Below, piece by piece: positions 26,011 to 33,412 of a DNA stretch of 64,000 nucleotides; the first letter of the stretch is position 1, and each line of letters starts with the position of its first letter. Source of the DNA: Hymenobacter latericoloratus (GTDB taxonomy: Bacteria; Bacteroidota; Bacteroidia; Cytophagales; Hymenobacteraceae); NCBI RefSeq assembly GCF_014199535.1, contig NZ_JACHNV010000001.1, forward strand, positions 1 through 64,000, read 5' to 3'. The notes under the pieces were generated by a model. It saw only the letters and a program-made list of their open reading frames with translations, had not been told where the DNA came from and searched no databases. Position numbers and translations under genes: made by a program.

Positions 26011-26018
26011 TAGTTTTG
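26011..26018 (+). promoter_or_regulatory. Candidate -7 box TAGTTTTG
   Basis: It is a perfect TAnnTTTG match eight bases before the ATG at 26027. It overlaps an alternative GTG at 26018, which makes that GTG unlikely as start. No -33 element is evident. Confidence 0.45.
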
Positions 26019-26026
26019 TGACCATC

Positions 26027-26227
26027 ATGTGGATACAGTACCTCATCATCGCCTTGCTCTTTGCCGGAGCCGCCTTCTACGTGGGGCGCATCTTCTGGCG
26101 GGCTTTTTTTGCTAAAGACCAAGCCGGCTGCGCCAAAGGGTGCGGCGGTGCCTGCTCCGTGATTGATGTGGACCGGCTGCAGCGCACCATTGAGCTGGCG
26201 GCTGCCCGGGAAACCGCCGGGCGCTAG
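26027..26227 (+). CDS. Small Cys-rich single-pass membrane protein (FeoB-associated type)
   Basis: The 66 residues comprise one membrane segment (MWIQYLIIALLFAGAAFYVGRIFW), a basic patch (RAFFAKD), then a CAKGCGGAC motif with three Cys and a charged helical tail (DVDRLQRTIELAAARE). The layout, membrane helix then KxGCxKGCxxC, matches the small proteins annotated as FeoB-associated Cys-rich membrane proteins, although no feoB is in the window. It may bind metal. The start at 26027 is preferred because a -7 box ends at 26018. Confidence 0.7.
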   Translation: MWIQYLIIALLFAGAAFYVGRIFWRAFFAKDQAGCAKGCGGACSVIDVDRLQRTIELAAARETAGR

Positions 26228-26259
26228 CGGCGCAATATTCTTGCTACGGGATATAACCT

Positions 26260-26298
26260 GCCCCCGCACTGGCTACGTATAGCCGGTGCGGGGGCTTT
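26260..26298 (+). terminator. Strong intrinsic terminator
   Basis: GCCCCCGCACTGGCT pairs with AGCCGGTGCGGGGGC around ACGTAT (15 bp with one mismatch), followed by TTTCC. It ends the small membrane protein gene. Confidence 0.85.
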
Positions 26299-26357
26299 CC
26301 GTTGTTAGCCCCGCTACCCCCGCACTCTCTCCCAACTCCTATAAAACGCCCCTCATC

Positions 26358-26696
26358 ATGCAAGACAAAGAAGAAGAACGCTCGCTGGTTAACGTAGAAA
26401 GAAAGCTCAATCAGGAAGGCTACACCGCTGACTTCAGCGTGCGCGAGGGCCGCCTCTACGCCATGAGCGACGACAAGAAAACCTACGGCCCCGAGGACGT
26501 AACCATCGTGGACTTCTACCGCTTCGAGGGCGAAAGCAACCCCGATGATATGTCCATCCTCTACGCCCTGGAAACTACCGACGGCGTACGCGGCACCATT
26601 TCCTCGGCCTACGGCACCTACGCCGAATCGGACTCTCTGGAGTTCCTGAAGCAGGTGGAAGACCTGGGCAAGAACCTGAGCAAGAAGTTCAAGTAA
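26358..26696 (+). CDS. Conserved small Bacteroidota protein of unknown function
   Basis: The protein has 112 residues from the ATG at 26358 (MQDKEEERSLVNVERKLNQEGYTADFSVREGRLYAMSDDKKTYGPEDV...). It has no signal peptide, membrane segment or catalytic motif. Homologues are often labelled phosphoribosylpyrophosphate synthetase in databases, but at this length it lacks both the PRPP-binding loop and the Rossmann domains, so that name should not be used. The pattern YTADFSVREGRLY, EDVTIVDFYRFEGESNPDD and ILYALETTDGVRGTISSAYGTYA suggests a compact alpha/beta domain. The function is unknown. Confidence 0.8.
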   Translation: MQDKEEERSLVNVERKLNQEGYTADFSVREGRLYAMSDDKKTYGPEDVTIVDFYRFEGESNPDDMSILYALETTDGVRGTISSAYGTYAESDSLEFLKQVEDLGKNLSKKFK

Positions 26697-26723
26697 GCAT
26701 ATCCGCCCTACCCGTTCCTTTCC

Positions 26724-26766
26724 CAGAGTGCGCCGCAACTGCAGTTGCGGCGCACTCTGCTGTTTC
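26724..26766. terminator. Perfect 36-base palindrome between convergent genes
   Basis: CAGAGTGCGCCGCAACTG is followed directly by its complement (26724-26759), with a T-rich tail on the plus side. It can terminate the gene at 26358 and, from the other side, the aspartyl-protease-like gene. Confidence 0.8.
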
Positions 26767-26801
26767 TGCCCCACCCAACCTCAACGCTACCTACCCTTCT
26801 A

Positions 26802-27776
26802 CTACAGCACCAACCCGAAGCGGCCGCCTTTGGTATCCAGGATGATGGTACGCTGCGCAAAAGGCTCGTTGCCGAGCATGCCGCCCATACCCGAAAAGCG
26901 CATCAGCAAGCTCTCCTTCAGGCTGGTACCTTCAATGTAGGTCACCGTCCGGAAGGGTACTGCCACGTTGCCCAGCTGCATGGCCGCGGGGGTAGGGGCG
27001 GTGTAAGCATGTAGCGTTCGGCTCATGGAGTTGACGGCGGCGTGCCGGACGGTAGCGTTGGGCTGGATCATGGTCTGCCAGGTATCCTGGCTGGTGAGCA
27101 GGGAGAAGGCGCTGCTGCCCGAGTCGAAGAGCAACTGGCGTGGCTCATCTTGCACAGTAGCGTTGAGCAGCACCCGGCGGCCAGTGAATTGCAGCGGCAC
27201 AAAGGCGGCCTGGCGGCTGAGGTTGTCCGGTACGGTAGCCTCCAGGGTAAAGCGCTGCTGGGCATAGTCGAGCACCAGCACCCGGCCTTCCAGCACATCC
27301 GTCCCCAGCGTCCCGATGATGAAAGGCTGGGTAGTATCGGCGGGCAGCTCCGCTTTGCCGTAGTCGAATACCCGCATTTTTCGGGCGGTTACCTGGCCGG
27401 TTCCTAATCCAAACTGAAAGTTGCGCAACGTATCGGCCTGGGCGGGCAGATTCGGGGCCAGGCCTGGGTGAGTGCCCCGCAGCGCTGCCAATGCCTTGCC
27501 GTACATCAGGGAGGTAGGCGCCCCGGTATCAAACTGCACGTAGCAGGTGCGCGGGCAGCCGGGCAGGCGTACGGGCAGCAGCAGGGCGGCGTGCGGGGTG
27601 GCGGGCTTCGTCGTCGAGTCGGCCAGCCAGGTAAAGCGGCAGGTAGCAGGTAGGCCCGCAACGGCAAGCTGACTGGGGGCGGGCATGAACTTCTGCTTCA
27701 TGTAGAAGTAGCCGCCGATGCCACTAACAACCAGTAAAGTCAGTACTCCGAGCAGAATTTTGAAGAGCGGTTTCAT
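26802..27776 (-). CDS. Membrane-anchored aspartyl protease-like protein
   Basis: The protein has 324 residues. An N-terminal membrane anchor or uncleaved signal (MKPLFKILLGVLTLLVVSGIGGYFYM) is followed by two retropepsin/pepsin-like halves. Each has a catalytic-type triplet: YVQFDTGAPTSLMYG (about residues 80-94) and LLFDSGSSAFSLLTS (about 215-229). Between them is GTLGTDVLEGRVLVLDYAQQRFTLE, the usual flap and strand region. Two Asp motifs in one chain mean it could work as a monomer. The substrate is unknown and it is extracytoplasmic. Confidence 0.82.
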   Translation of the reverse strand: MKPLFKILLGVLTLLVVSGIGGYFYMKQKFMPAPSQLAVAGLPATCRFTWLADSTTKPATPHAALLLPVRLPGCPRTCYVQFDTGAPTSLMYGKALAALRGTHPGLAPNLPAQADTLRNFQFGLGTGQVTARKMRVFDYGKAELPADTTQPFIIGTLGTDVLEGRVLVLDYAQQRFTLEATVPDNLSRQAAFVPLQFTGRRVLLNATVQDEPRQLLFDSGSSAFSLLTSQDTWQTMIQPNATVRHAAVNSMSRTLHAYTAPTPAAMQLGNVAVPFRTVTYIEGTSLKESLLMRFSGMGGMLGNEPFAQRTIILDTKGGRFGLVL

Positions 27777-27908
27777 GGGACGCGAGGCGTGGTGGTTGAT
27801 GTCACCAAAAGTGGGGCACTCCCCCCTCTGCCTCGTGCGTCATTCCTGCGTCATTTTGCCGCCATGTTTCGTAGTTAGTTGAAAGCTAGCTGTTTGGCGA
27901 ATGGCGTG

Positions 27909-28541
27909 CTACATATAAATACGATACACGTTCAGACGGCCTTGCCGCAGCTGCCAGGCATTGTACCCAATTATTAGCACGTTGAGGGCATAGGTGAGCA
28001 CCAGCACCACAAGGTACAGACCGGGCATTAGGGCGCGGTGGTTGCCCGCCAGTAGGAGCTGCACCATCACCACCACTAGGAAGGCGAGCGAGCTTCCTAC
28101 CTGCCACAACACCTGAAAGCCCAGCACTCGCCGCCCTACCTCTGCGGCGTGCGCAATCGTGTGCCGCCGGGTTTTCCACAGCCACCACGGCACCAGAATA
28201 TTCAGCAGGGGTAGCACCAGAAAACTCAGCGCACTCAGGTTGAGCAACTGCAGAAAGTCGGGGTCGGGGCGCAAGGCGGGGGTAGGGGCCGGCGCGTCCG
28301 AAGGAAGTACGGGCGCCGGCACGGCGGCGGGTGCGGGTGCCTCTGCCTCTTCGGCCCGAAAGGCCTCAAGCGGCACATCGAGGGCCGTGGCCAGGGCCTG
28401 CAGGGTGTAGCCGCGGGGTACGGTTTCGCCCTGCTCTACCCGCTGAATCGTGCGCAAGCTCACCCCCGATTGTTCCGCCAGCACTTCCTGCGAAAGGCCT
28501 TTCCTTTTCCGAATAGTAGCAATACGAGCAGCCGAGAACAT
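27909..28541 (-). CDS. XRE-family regulator with C-terminal membrane domain
   Basis: The protein has 210 residues from the ATG at 28541; a TTG at 28562 would add seven. Residues about 1-58 are a classic helix-turn-helix (IATIRKRKGLSQEVLAEQSGVSLRTIQRVEQGETVPRGYTLQALATAL). An Ala/Pro-rich linker (about 65-100) leads to four membrane segments (about 108-205) resembling DUF4870. Known proteins with this layout are membrane-tethered DNA-binding proteins of unknown signal. It would bind DNA at the membrane. It follows the protease-like gene on the same strand, 132 bases apart. Confidence 0.82.
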   Translation of the reverse strand: MFSAARIATIRKRKGLSQEVLAEQSGVSLRTIQRVEQGETVPRGYTLQALATALDVPLEAFRAEEAEAPAPAAVPAPVLPSDAPAPTPALRPDPDFLQLLNLSALSFLVLPLLNILVPWWLWKTRRHTIAHAAEVGRRVLGFQVLWQVGSSLAFLVVVMVQLLLAGNHRALMPGLYLVVLVLTYALNVLIIGYNAWQLRQGRLNVYRIYM

Positions 28542-28620
28542 AGCAATAGGGTCGAAGAGCAAAAGCTGTCAGCAAGATAGGCTTCTGCAGCCATGCAGGG
28601 AGTATGCCTAGCACCTACCA

Positions 28621-28724
28621 GAACGTCAGTCCGAGCGCAGCCGAGGAATCTCGCGTGCTGACGTCTGATTACTACCCCAACAGCACCACGCGAGATTCCT
28701 CGGCTGCGCTCGGCATGACGTTCC
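28621..28724. repeat. Family B palindromic repeat copy 4
   Basis: GAACGTCAGTCCGAGCGCAGCCGAGGAATCTCGCGTGCTG is mirrored by CACGCGAGATTCCTCGGCTGCGCTCGGCATGACGTTC. The arms are about 36 bases with few mismatches. Confidence 0.85.
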
Positions 28725-28783
28725 TGTAGACGCAGGTAGCAAACCCTCCTAAACTCTTACCCCCGCACCCTCACGCCCTACTC

Positions 28784-29809
28784 TTACCCCCACACCTTGG
28801 TGCCTTCGGTACAGTTGCGGCACATCTCAATTTGGTCGCGGCCCTTGAGCAGGGAGGCGCGGAAACGCTGGTACTTGGAGCCGTGCCAGAGCTGACGGAA
28901 GGTCTGGGTTTTCAGGTCGCCGAGGCGGTACTCGGCGTCTTTGTCGAAGCAGCAGGGCACTACCAGCCCGTCCCAGGTGATGACGCAGGAGTGCCACATC
29001 TTCCAGCAGTGGTTCACCAGCTTGTTCTTGATGCTCCAGGTACCATCAGCCGCGTTGTTCTCGTAGCGCGAGTAGTAGTCGATGGTCGGGATAAGCGGGG
29101 AGCCGTTCTGGTAGTCGTAAATCTGGGCCGTTTTGAACCACACGTCATCTACCCCCAGCTCCTTGGCCAGGCGCTTGGCATCTTCAATCTGGTGCTCGTT
29201 GGGGCGCACCACCAGAAACTGAAATACCACCCGCGGCGTCTGCGACTTTAGCTCCCGGCGCCACTTAATCACGTTGCGCGTGCCTTCCAGCACCTTATCC
29301 AGCTTGCCGCCCACCCGGTACTGCTGGTACACGTCCTGGGTGGTGCCGTCCAGGGAAATAATCAGGCGGTCCAGGCCGCTCTCCACGGTGCGGCGGGCAT
29401 TTTTGTCGTTGAGGTAGTGGGCGTTGGTGCTGGTAGCCGTATAAATGCCCTTGCGCGCGGCGTACTGCACCAAATCCAGGAAGTTAGGGTGGAGGTAGGG
29501 CTCGCCCTGGAAATAGAAAATGAGATACCAGAGCCGCGAAGCCACCTCGTCGATGGTTTTTCGAAACAGCTCATCGGGCAGCATACCGGTGGGCCGCGTG
29601 AAGGAGCGCAGGCCGCTGGGGCACTCCGGGCAGCGCAGGTTGCAGCTGGTCGTCGGCTCGAACGACAGGGCCACCGGCAGCCCCCAGTGCCGGGCTTTGC
29701 CCGTGAGCTTGCTCAGCACGTACCCGCCCACTACCTGCGCCCCATTCCAGAGGCGGCCGGGGGTAGCTTTCGAAAAGAAGTTAAGTCCGTCGGTGAGTAG
29801 GGAGGCCAT
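28784..29809 (-). CDS. Radical SAM/SPASM domain protein
   Basis: The protein has 341 residues from the ATG at 29809. The radical SAM cluster motif is SCNLRCPEC with Cys at residues 56, 60 and 63 (CxxxCxxC). The SPASM-type C-terminal domain has C-x(7)-VVPCCFDKD around residue 260-270, C-RNC near 335 and a GDL motif (EYRLGDLKTQTFRQLWHG). SPASM enzymes bind further FeS clusters and modify peptides or proteins; here no precursor peptide gene is visible nearby. It starts with MASLLTDGLNFFSKATPGRLWNGAQVVGGY. The substrate is unknown. Confidence 0.9.
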   Translation of the reverse strand: MASLLTDGLNFFSKATPGRLWNGAQVVGGYVLSKLTGKARHWGLPVALSFEPTTSCNLRCPECPSGLRSFTRPTGMLPDELFRKTIDEVASRLWYLIFYFQGEPYLHPNFLDLVQYAARKGIYTATSTNAHYLNDKNARRTVESGLDRLIISLDGTTQDVYQQYRVGGKLDKVLEGTRNVIKWRRELKSQTPRVVFQFLVVRPNEHQIEDAKRLAKELGVDDVWFKTAQIYDYQNGSPLIPTIDYYSRYENNAADGTWSIKNKLVNHCWKMWHSCVITWDGLVVPCCFDKDAEYRLGDLKTQTFRQLWHGSKYQRFRASLLKGRDQIEMCRNCTEGTKVWG

Positions 29810-29833
29810 GCGGCAGTAAAGGTAGGCTATGGG

Positions 29834-29912
29834 CTGTCGTTCCGACGCAGGAGAAATCCGGGTCAAGCATTTAGATGCTAATTCAGATTCCTCACTTTGT
29901 TCGGAATGACAG
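29834..29912. repeat. Degenerate family B palindrome
   Basis: CTGTCGTTCCGACGCAGGAGAAATC and GATTCCTCACTTTGTTCGGAATGACAG form an imperfect palindrome upstream of the radical SAM gene. It is related to the other TCATTCCGA repeats but is more diverged. Confidence 0.6.
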
Positions 29913-29923
29913 GGGTAACAAAC

Positions 29924-29959
29924 AAAAACGCCTTTCGCCGCGCGGCGAAAGGCGTTTTT
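29924..29959 (-). terminator. Intrinsic terminator of the TlpA-like gene
   Basis: AAAAACGCCTTTCGCCGCG is almost immediately followed by its exact complement, so there are T-runs in both directions. It lies 22 bases past the stop of the minus-strand gene at 29981. Confidence 0.9.
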
Positions 29960-29980
29960 CGATAACCGTCTGTAGCAGGC

Positions 29981-31435
29981 CTATTTACCAGACGGCAGGG
30001 TGCTGCTGTAGGTATTGGCCTTGCCAAAGGATTCCTTGATTTCGTCCACGGCGGCGCGGCTGCTCAGGCGCTTGGGCTTGGTATTGAGGAAGGTGCCGTC
30101 CTCGGCCAGCAGAAAGTAGCTGGGCACATCCTGCACGGCGTAGGCGCGGGCAATGGCCGAGCGCAGCCCGCCGGTAGTACGCACGTGCACCCCCGGCAGC
30201 TTCTTACTAACCACCAGCTGCTTCCAGGCCCCCTCGTTTTCATCGAGCGCCACGTTCAGAAACACGATGTTCTTGCCATCAAACTTCTTGATCAGCTCGG
30301 CCGCGTAGGGCAGGTCGCGCAGGGCCAGGCCGCTGGTAGTGCGCCAGAAGTTGAGGTACACGAGCTTGCCCGCGAACTGCTTCAGGCTGACGGTGTCGCC
30401 CTTGGCCGAAATCAGCTTAAAGTCCGGGGCCGGGGCGCCAATGGCAAAGGCCTTGTGGGTGTCAAAATCCTGGCGCAGCAAGGGGTAGTACTGGTTTTTA
30501 GGATCAACCGCACGGAAGTCTTCCAGCATGGTGGCCGACTGCTTCACGTGGCCGAAGCGGAACGACTCTTTCAGCACCCGCCCCATGATGATGGGCTTTA
30601 CGGGGCCATCGAGTTGCTTTTTGGCCATGTCGTAGCACACTTGGTAGAAATCCGGGTCGGTGCGCTGCTTGCCGCTGCTGGTGGCCAAATAGTGGATGTA
30701 GTTGAGCAGAAATTCCTGGTACTGCTCGCTTTGCACGGCCGCCGGATTGTTAATCAGGGCTTTGTCGTTGAGGAAATCGTAGTAGGTAGGCGACACCTTC
30801 AGGCGGCTCTCGGTGGCTACCACCTGCTCGCGCAGGTCGGGGAAGGTGAGGCGGTCGTTGGCGTAGCTGTAGGCAATTTCCGCCTTGATGTACTCCTTGA
30901 ACGCCGGACTCATGCCCTCCATGCCGTTTTCCATGAACTTCTGCTCCTCCTTGCGGCGGTAGTCCAGGAAAGAAATAAAGCCAGGCTCATAGAGCATGAT
31001 GTTATCGGGCAGCACCTGAAAGCCATCATTCTCCACAAACTTCTCGTCCATCTCCGACATGAACGTGTTGGCTTCGGCCCCGCGGCCCTTGTAGCGCACC
31101 GAGCTGGCCAGGTCCGAGCCCTTGAAGCGGACTTCCAGTTGGTTGCCGGGCTCCAGAAACAGGTCGGCAACGTCGTCGCCGTACACCAGGTCGGCGCGGG
31201 TAGGGCCATTTACGGTCAGGGCCAGCCGGAACTCGCCTTTATCGTCGAGGCGGGCGTAGGTAATCTGTTCTTTGAGGTCGAGCGGATTTTCGCGCACCGA
31301 TACGGCTACCGTATCGGACGTGCGGCCGCTGACCTTACCGGTCAGAACCACGGTGCCTTGGGCCCGGCTCAGCAGTGGGGCAGCCAGTAACCCAGCCCAG
31401 AGCAGGGCAGCGGCGAAGGTAGATCTAGAGGCCAT
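29981..31435 (-). CDS. TlpA-like thioredoxin-fold protein lacking the CXXC motif
   Basis: This 484-residue protein has a signal peptide (MASRSTFAAALLWAGLLAAPLLSRAQG). It has an N-terminal DUF4369-like beta domain (about 28-130), a long helical middle, and a thioredoxin-like domain from IGAPAPDFKLIS (about 331) to the end. At the position of the active site the sequence reads LNFWRTTSGLALRDLP (about 360-375), where WATWCxPC is usual. No cysteine is present there, although the fold signatures (VFLNVALDE, VPSYFLLAEDGTF) remain. It is thus probably a non-redox member, perhaps a scaffold or chaperone in the periplasm. Confidence 0.85.
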   Translation of the reverse strand: MASRSTFAAALLWAGLLAAPLLSRAQGTVVLTGKVSGRTSDTVAVSVRENPLDLKEQITYARLDDKGEFRLALTVNGPTRADLVYGDDVADLFLEPGNQLEVRFKGSDLASSVRYKGRGAEANTFMSEMDEKFVENDGFQVLPDNIMLYEPGFISFLDYRRKEEQKFMENGMEGMSPAFKEYIKAEIAYSYANDRLTFPDLREQVVATESRLKVSPTYYDFLNDKALINNPAAVQSEQYQEFLLNYIHYLATSSGKQRTDPDFYQVCYDMAKKQLDGPVKPIIMGRVLKESFRFGHVKQSATMLEDFRAVDPKNQYYPLLRQDFDTHKAFAIGAPAPDFKLISAKGDTVSLKQFAGKLVYLNFWRTTSGLALRDLPYAAELIKKFDGKNIVFLNVALDENEGAWKQLVVSKKLPGVHVRTTGGLRSAIARAYAVQDVPSYFLLAEDGTFLNTKPKRLSSRAAVDEIKESFGKANTYSSTLPSGK

Positions 31436-31628
31436 CGGAAGAGGCTACGTCGGGGTGGGCAGTTGAAACCGACCAACACTCAGCCAGAACAGAATGTTTA
31501 GGTCAGGTAATTCGCGGTAAAAGTCAATTCCTGCACCGAAGATACGTCTAAAAGGTTGAGAAAGTGCAATATGGAAGCCTACTTTTTTAGTAATCTGCGG
31601 ACAGAACCCAAAGTTTTACACGCAGCCA

Positions 31629-31668
31629 GAAGCCCGATTACAACAAATGCGCTTTGTAATCGGGCTTC
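31629..31668 (-). terminator. Intrinsic terminator after radA
   Basis: GAAGCCCGATTACAA pairs with TTTGTAATCGGGCTTC. It is 46 bases past the radA stop on the minus strand, with T-rich flank. Confidence 0.8.
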
Positions 31669-31713
31669 ATTCTGAGGCGGTTACCTGGCCAGGGGTTGCG
31701 TGTGAGCTGCCCC

Positions 31714-33105
31714 CTACCCGAACAGGCCCGTCAGCACCTCATCCAGCCGCCCCGCCGGGTGCACCCGAATGCCGTAGCGGGCCAGGTCGAGGCCCTTGGC
31801 GTTGAACTGCGAAATGTACATTTCGGCGAAGCCCAGTTTTTCCGCTTCGCTCAGGCGCTGATCCAGTCGGCTCACGGCCCGGATTTCGCCACTCAGGCCC
31901 ACCTCCGCCGCCAAACAGATTTCATTGCGGATGGGCACGTCGTTGAGCGAACTTACCACTGCGGCGCACACGGCCAGGTCCAGGGCAGGATCTTCGAGGC
32001 GCAGGCCGCCGGCAATGTTCAGAAATACGTCGTGCTGACCCAGACGCAGGCCGCTGCGCTTTTCCAGCACGGCCAGCAGCATCTGCAGGCGCTTGCTGTC
32101 GAAGCCAGTGGAGGAGCGCTGGGGCGTGCCGTAGGTGGCGGGCGTTACCAGGGCCTGCACCTCCACCAGCAGCGGGCGGTTGCCTTCCAATGTAGCCCCA
32201 ATGGCAATGCCGCTGAGCTGTTCGGTGCGCTGGCTCAGCAGAATCTCGGAGGGGTTGTTCACCTGCCGCAGGCCCGCGCCCTGCATCTCATAAATACCTA
32301 GCTCAGAGGTAGAGCCAAAGCGGTTTTTAATGGTGCGCAAAATGCGGTAGGTCAGGTGACGGTCGCCCTCGAACTGCAGCACCGTATCTACCATGTGCTC
32401 CAGAATTTTGGGGCCGGCAATGGAGCCATCCTTGGTGATGTGGCCAATGAGCAGCACCGGCACGCCGGTGTCTTTAGCGTACTTGAGTAGTTCGGTAGTG
32501 CACTCGCGCACCTGACTGACGGAACCCGGCCCGGCCTCTACAATGGTGCTGTGCAGGGTCTGAATGGAATCGACTACCACCACGTTGGGCTGCAGCTGGT
32601 CAATCTGGCGGAAGATGTTTTGGGTGTTGGTTTCGGTGAGGATGTAAAGTCCCTGGTGCTGCTGGCCCAGGCGCTCGGCCCGCATCTTGATTTGCTGCTC
32701 GCTTTCCTCGCCCGATACGTACAGAATGCGCAGGTTGCGCAACTGCATGGCAATCTGGAGCATGAGAGTACTTTTGCCAATGCCCGGCTCGCCCCCGATA
32801 AGAACCAGGGAGCCCGGCACCAGTCCGCCGCCCAATACCCGGTTCAGCTCCGCGTCATGGGTGTTCAGGCGCGACTCTTCCTCGTAAATAATGTCGCCGA
32901 GGGGCTTGGGCTTGGCCGCTTTATTTGCGCTGGAGCCTACCGAAGTTGACGCCTTCCAGGCATTGGCGGCCGGGTTGTTGTCGGCCTTCTCAATTACTTC
33001 TTCAACGTAGGTATTCCACTCGCCGCAGCTGGGGCAGCGGCCAATCCACTTGGCCGATTGAGCGCCGCAGTTCTGGCAGAAAAACAGGGTTTTAACTTTG
33101 GCCAT
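31714..33105 (-). CDS. radA: DNA repair protein RadA (branch migration ATPase)
   Basis: This 463-residue protein has every family element. The N-terminal zinc finger has Cys at residues 10, 13, 24 and 27 (FFCQNCG...RCPSCGEW). The Walker A is GGEPGIGKSTL (about 100). The RadA-specific KNRFG motif is in RTIKNRFGSTSELGIYEM (about 260). The C-terminal Lon-protease-like domain includes LNIAGGLRLEDPALDLAVCAAV. RadA helps process recombination intermediates with RecA. The ATG at 33105 follows a plausible promoter on the minus strand. Confidence 0.97.
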   Translation of the reverse strand: MAKVKTLFFCQNCGAQSAKWIGRCPSCGEWNTYVEEVIEKADNNPAANAWKASTSVGSSANKAAKPKPLGDIIYEEESRLNTHDAELNRVLGGGLVPGSLVLIGGEPGIGKSTLMLQIAMQLRNLRILYVSGEESEQQIKMRAERLGQQHQGLYILTETNTQNIFRQIDQLQPNVVVVDSIQTLHSTIVEAGPGSVSQVRECTTELLKYAKDTGVPVLLIGHITKDGSIAGPKILEHMVDTVLQFEGDRHLTYRILRTIKNRFGSTSELGIYEMQGAGLRQVNNPSEILLSQRTEQLSGIAIGATLEGNRPLLVEVQALVTPATYGTPQRSSTGFDSKRLQMLLAVLEKRSGLRLGQHDVFLNIAGGLRLEDPALDLAVCAAVVSSLNDVPIRNEICLAAEVGLSGEIRAVSRLDQRLSEAEKLGFAEMYISQFNAKGLDLARYGIRVHPAGRLDEVLTGLFG

Positions 33106-33127
33106 GCCGGATATGTAAGGACCAGGG

Positions 33128-33157
33128 GAAAACTAAATAATGCAGCGCGAAGCCAAA
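33128..33157 (-). promoter_or_regulatory. Candidate radA promoter
   Basis: On the minus strand TTTG (33154-33157) is 18 bases upstream of TAGTTTTC (33128-33135), 7 of 8 matches to the -7 box. The spacing fits the Bacteroidota primary sigma factor. It lies about 22 bases before the ATG. Confidence 0.5.
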
Positions 33158-33412
33158 AAGTTTGGCAAGAAACACCTTTTTAGCTGGGTTGAGAGGCTTT
33201 GCGCCGGGGCAAAGGGTAGGGCGCCGATAGCCCAGCAGGAAAGGCTTGAGTAGCAGGGAGCCAGTACCTTTTTAACCGGCGCGTGCACGGTGCATGCTCC
33301 GGCCAGAAAGTAAAAAGATAACCTCTTATCTTATCGTGGTATCGGGGCCTGGTGCTATTTAGCTCCGCATTGTGCTTTTGGTGGCGCTTGTGTTTTCTCC
33401 GTACTCTGTTGC
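33158..33412. other. Divergent intergenic region, radA to histidine kinase
   Basis: About 255 bases with no gene. It contains the small inverted words GATAACCTCTTATC near 33317-33330. The plus-strand promoter for the kinase gene should be here, but no strong -7 box was found. Confidence 0.4.

Noticed and set aside
26358..26696. Annotation as phosphoribosylpyrophosphate synthetase
   Set aside because: At 112 residues it lacks the PRPP loop and the duplicated domain; that name is a database error copied along.
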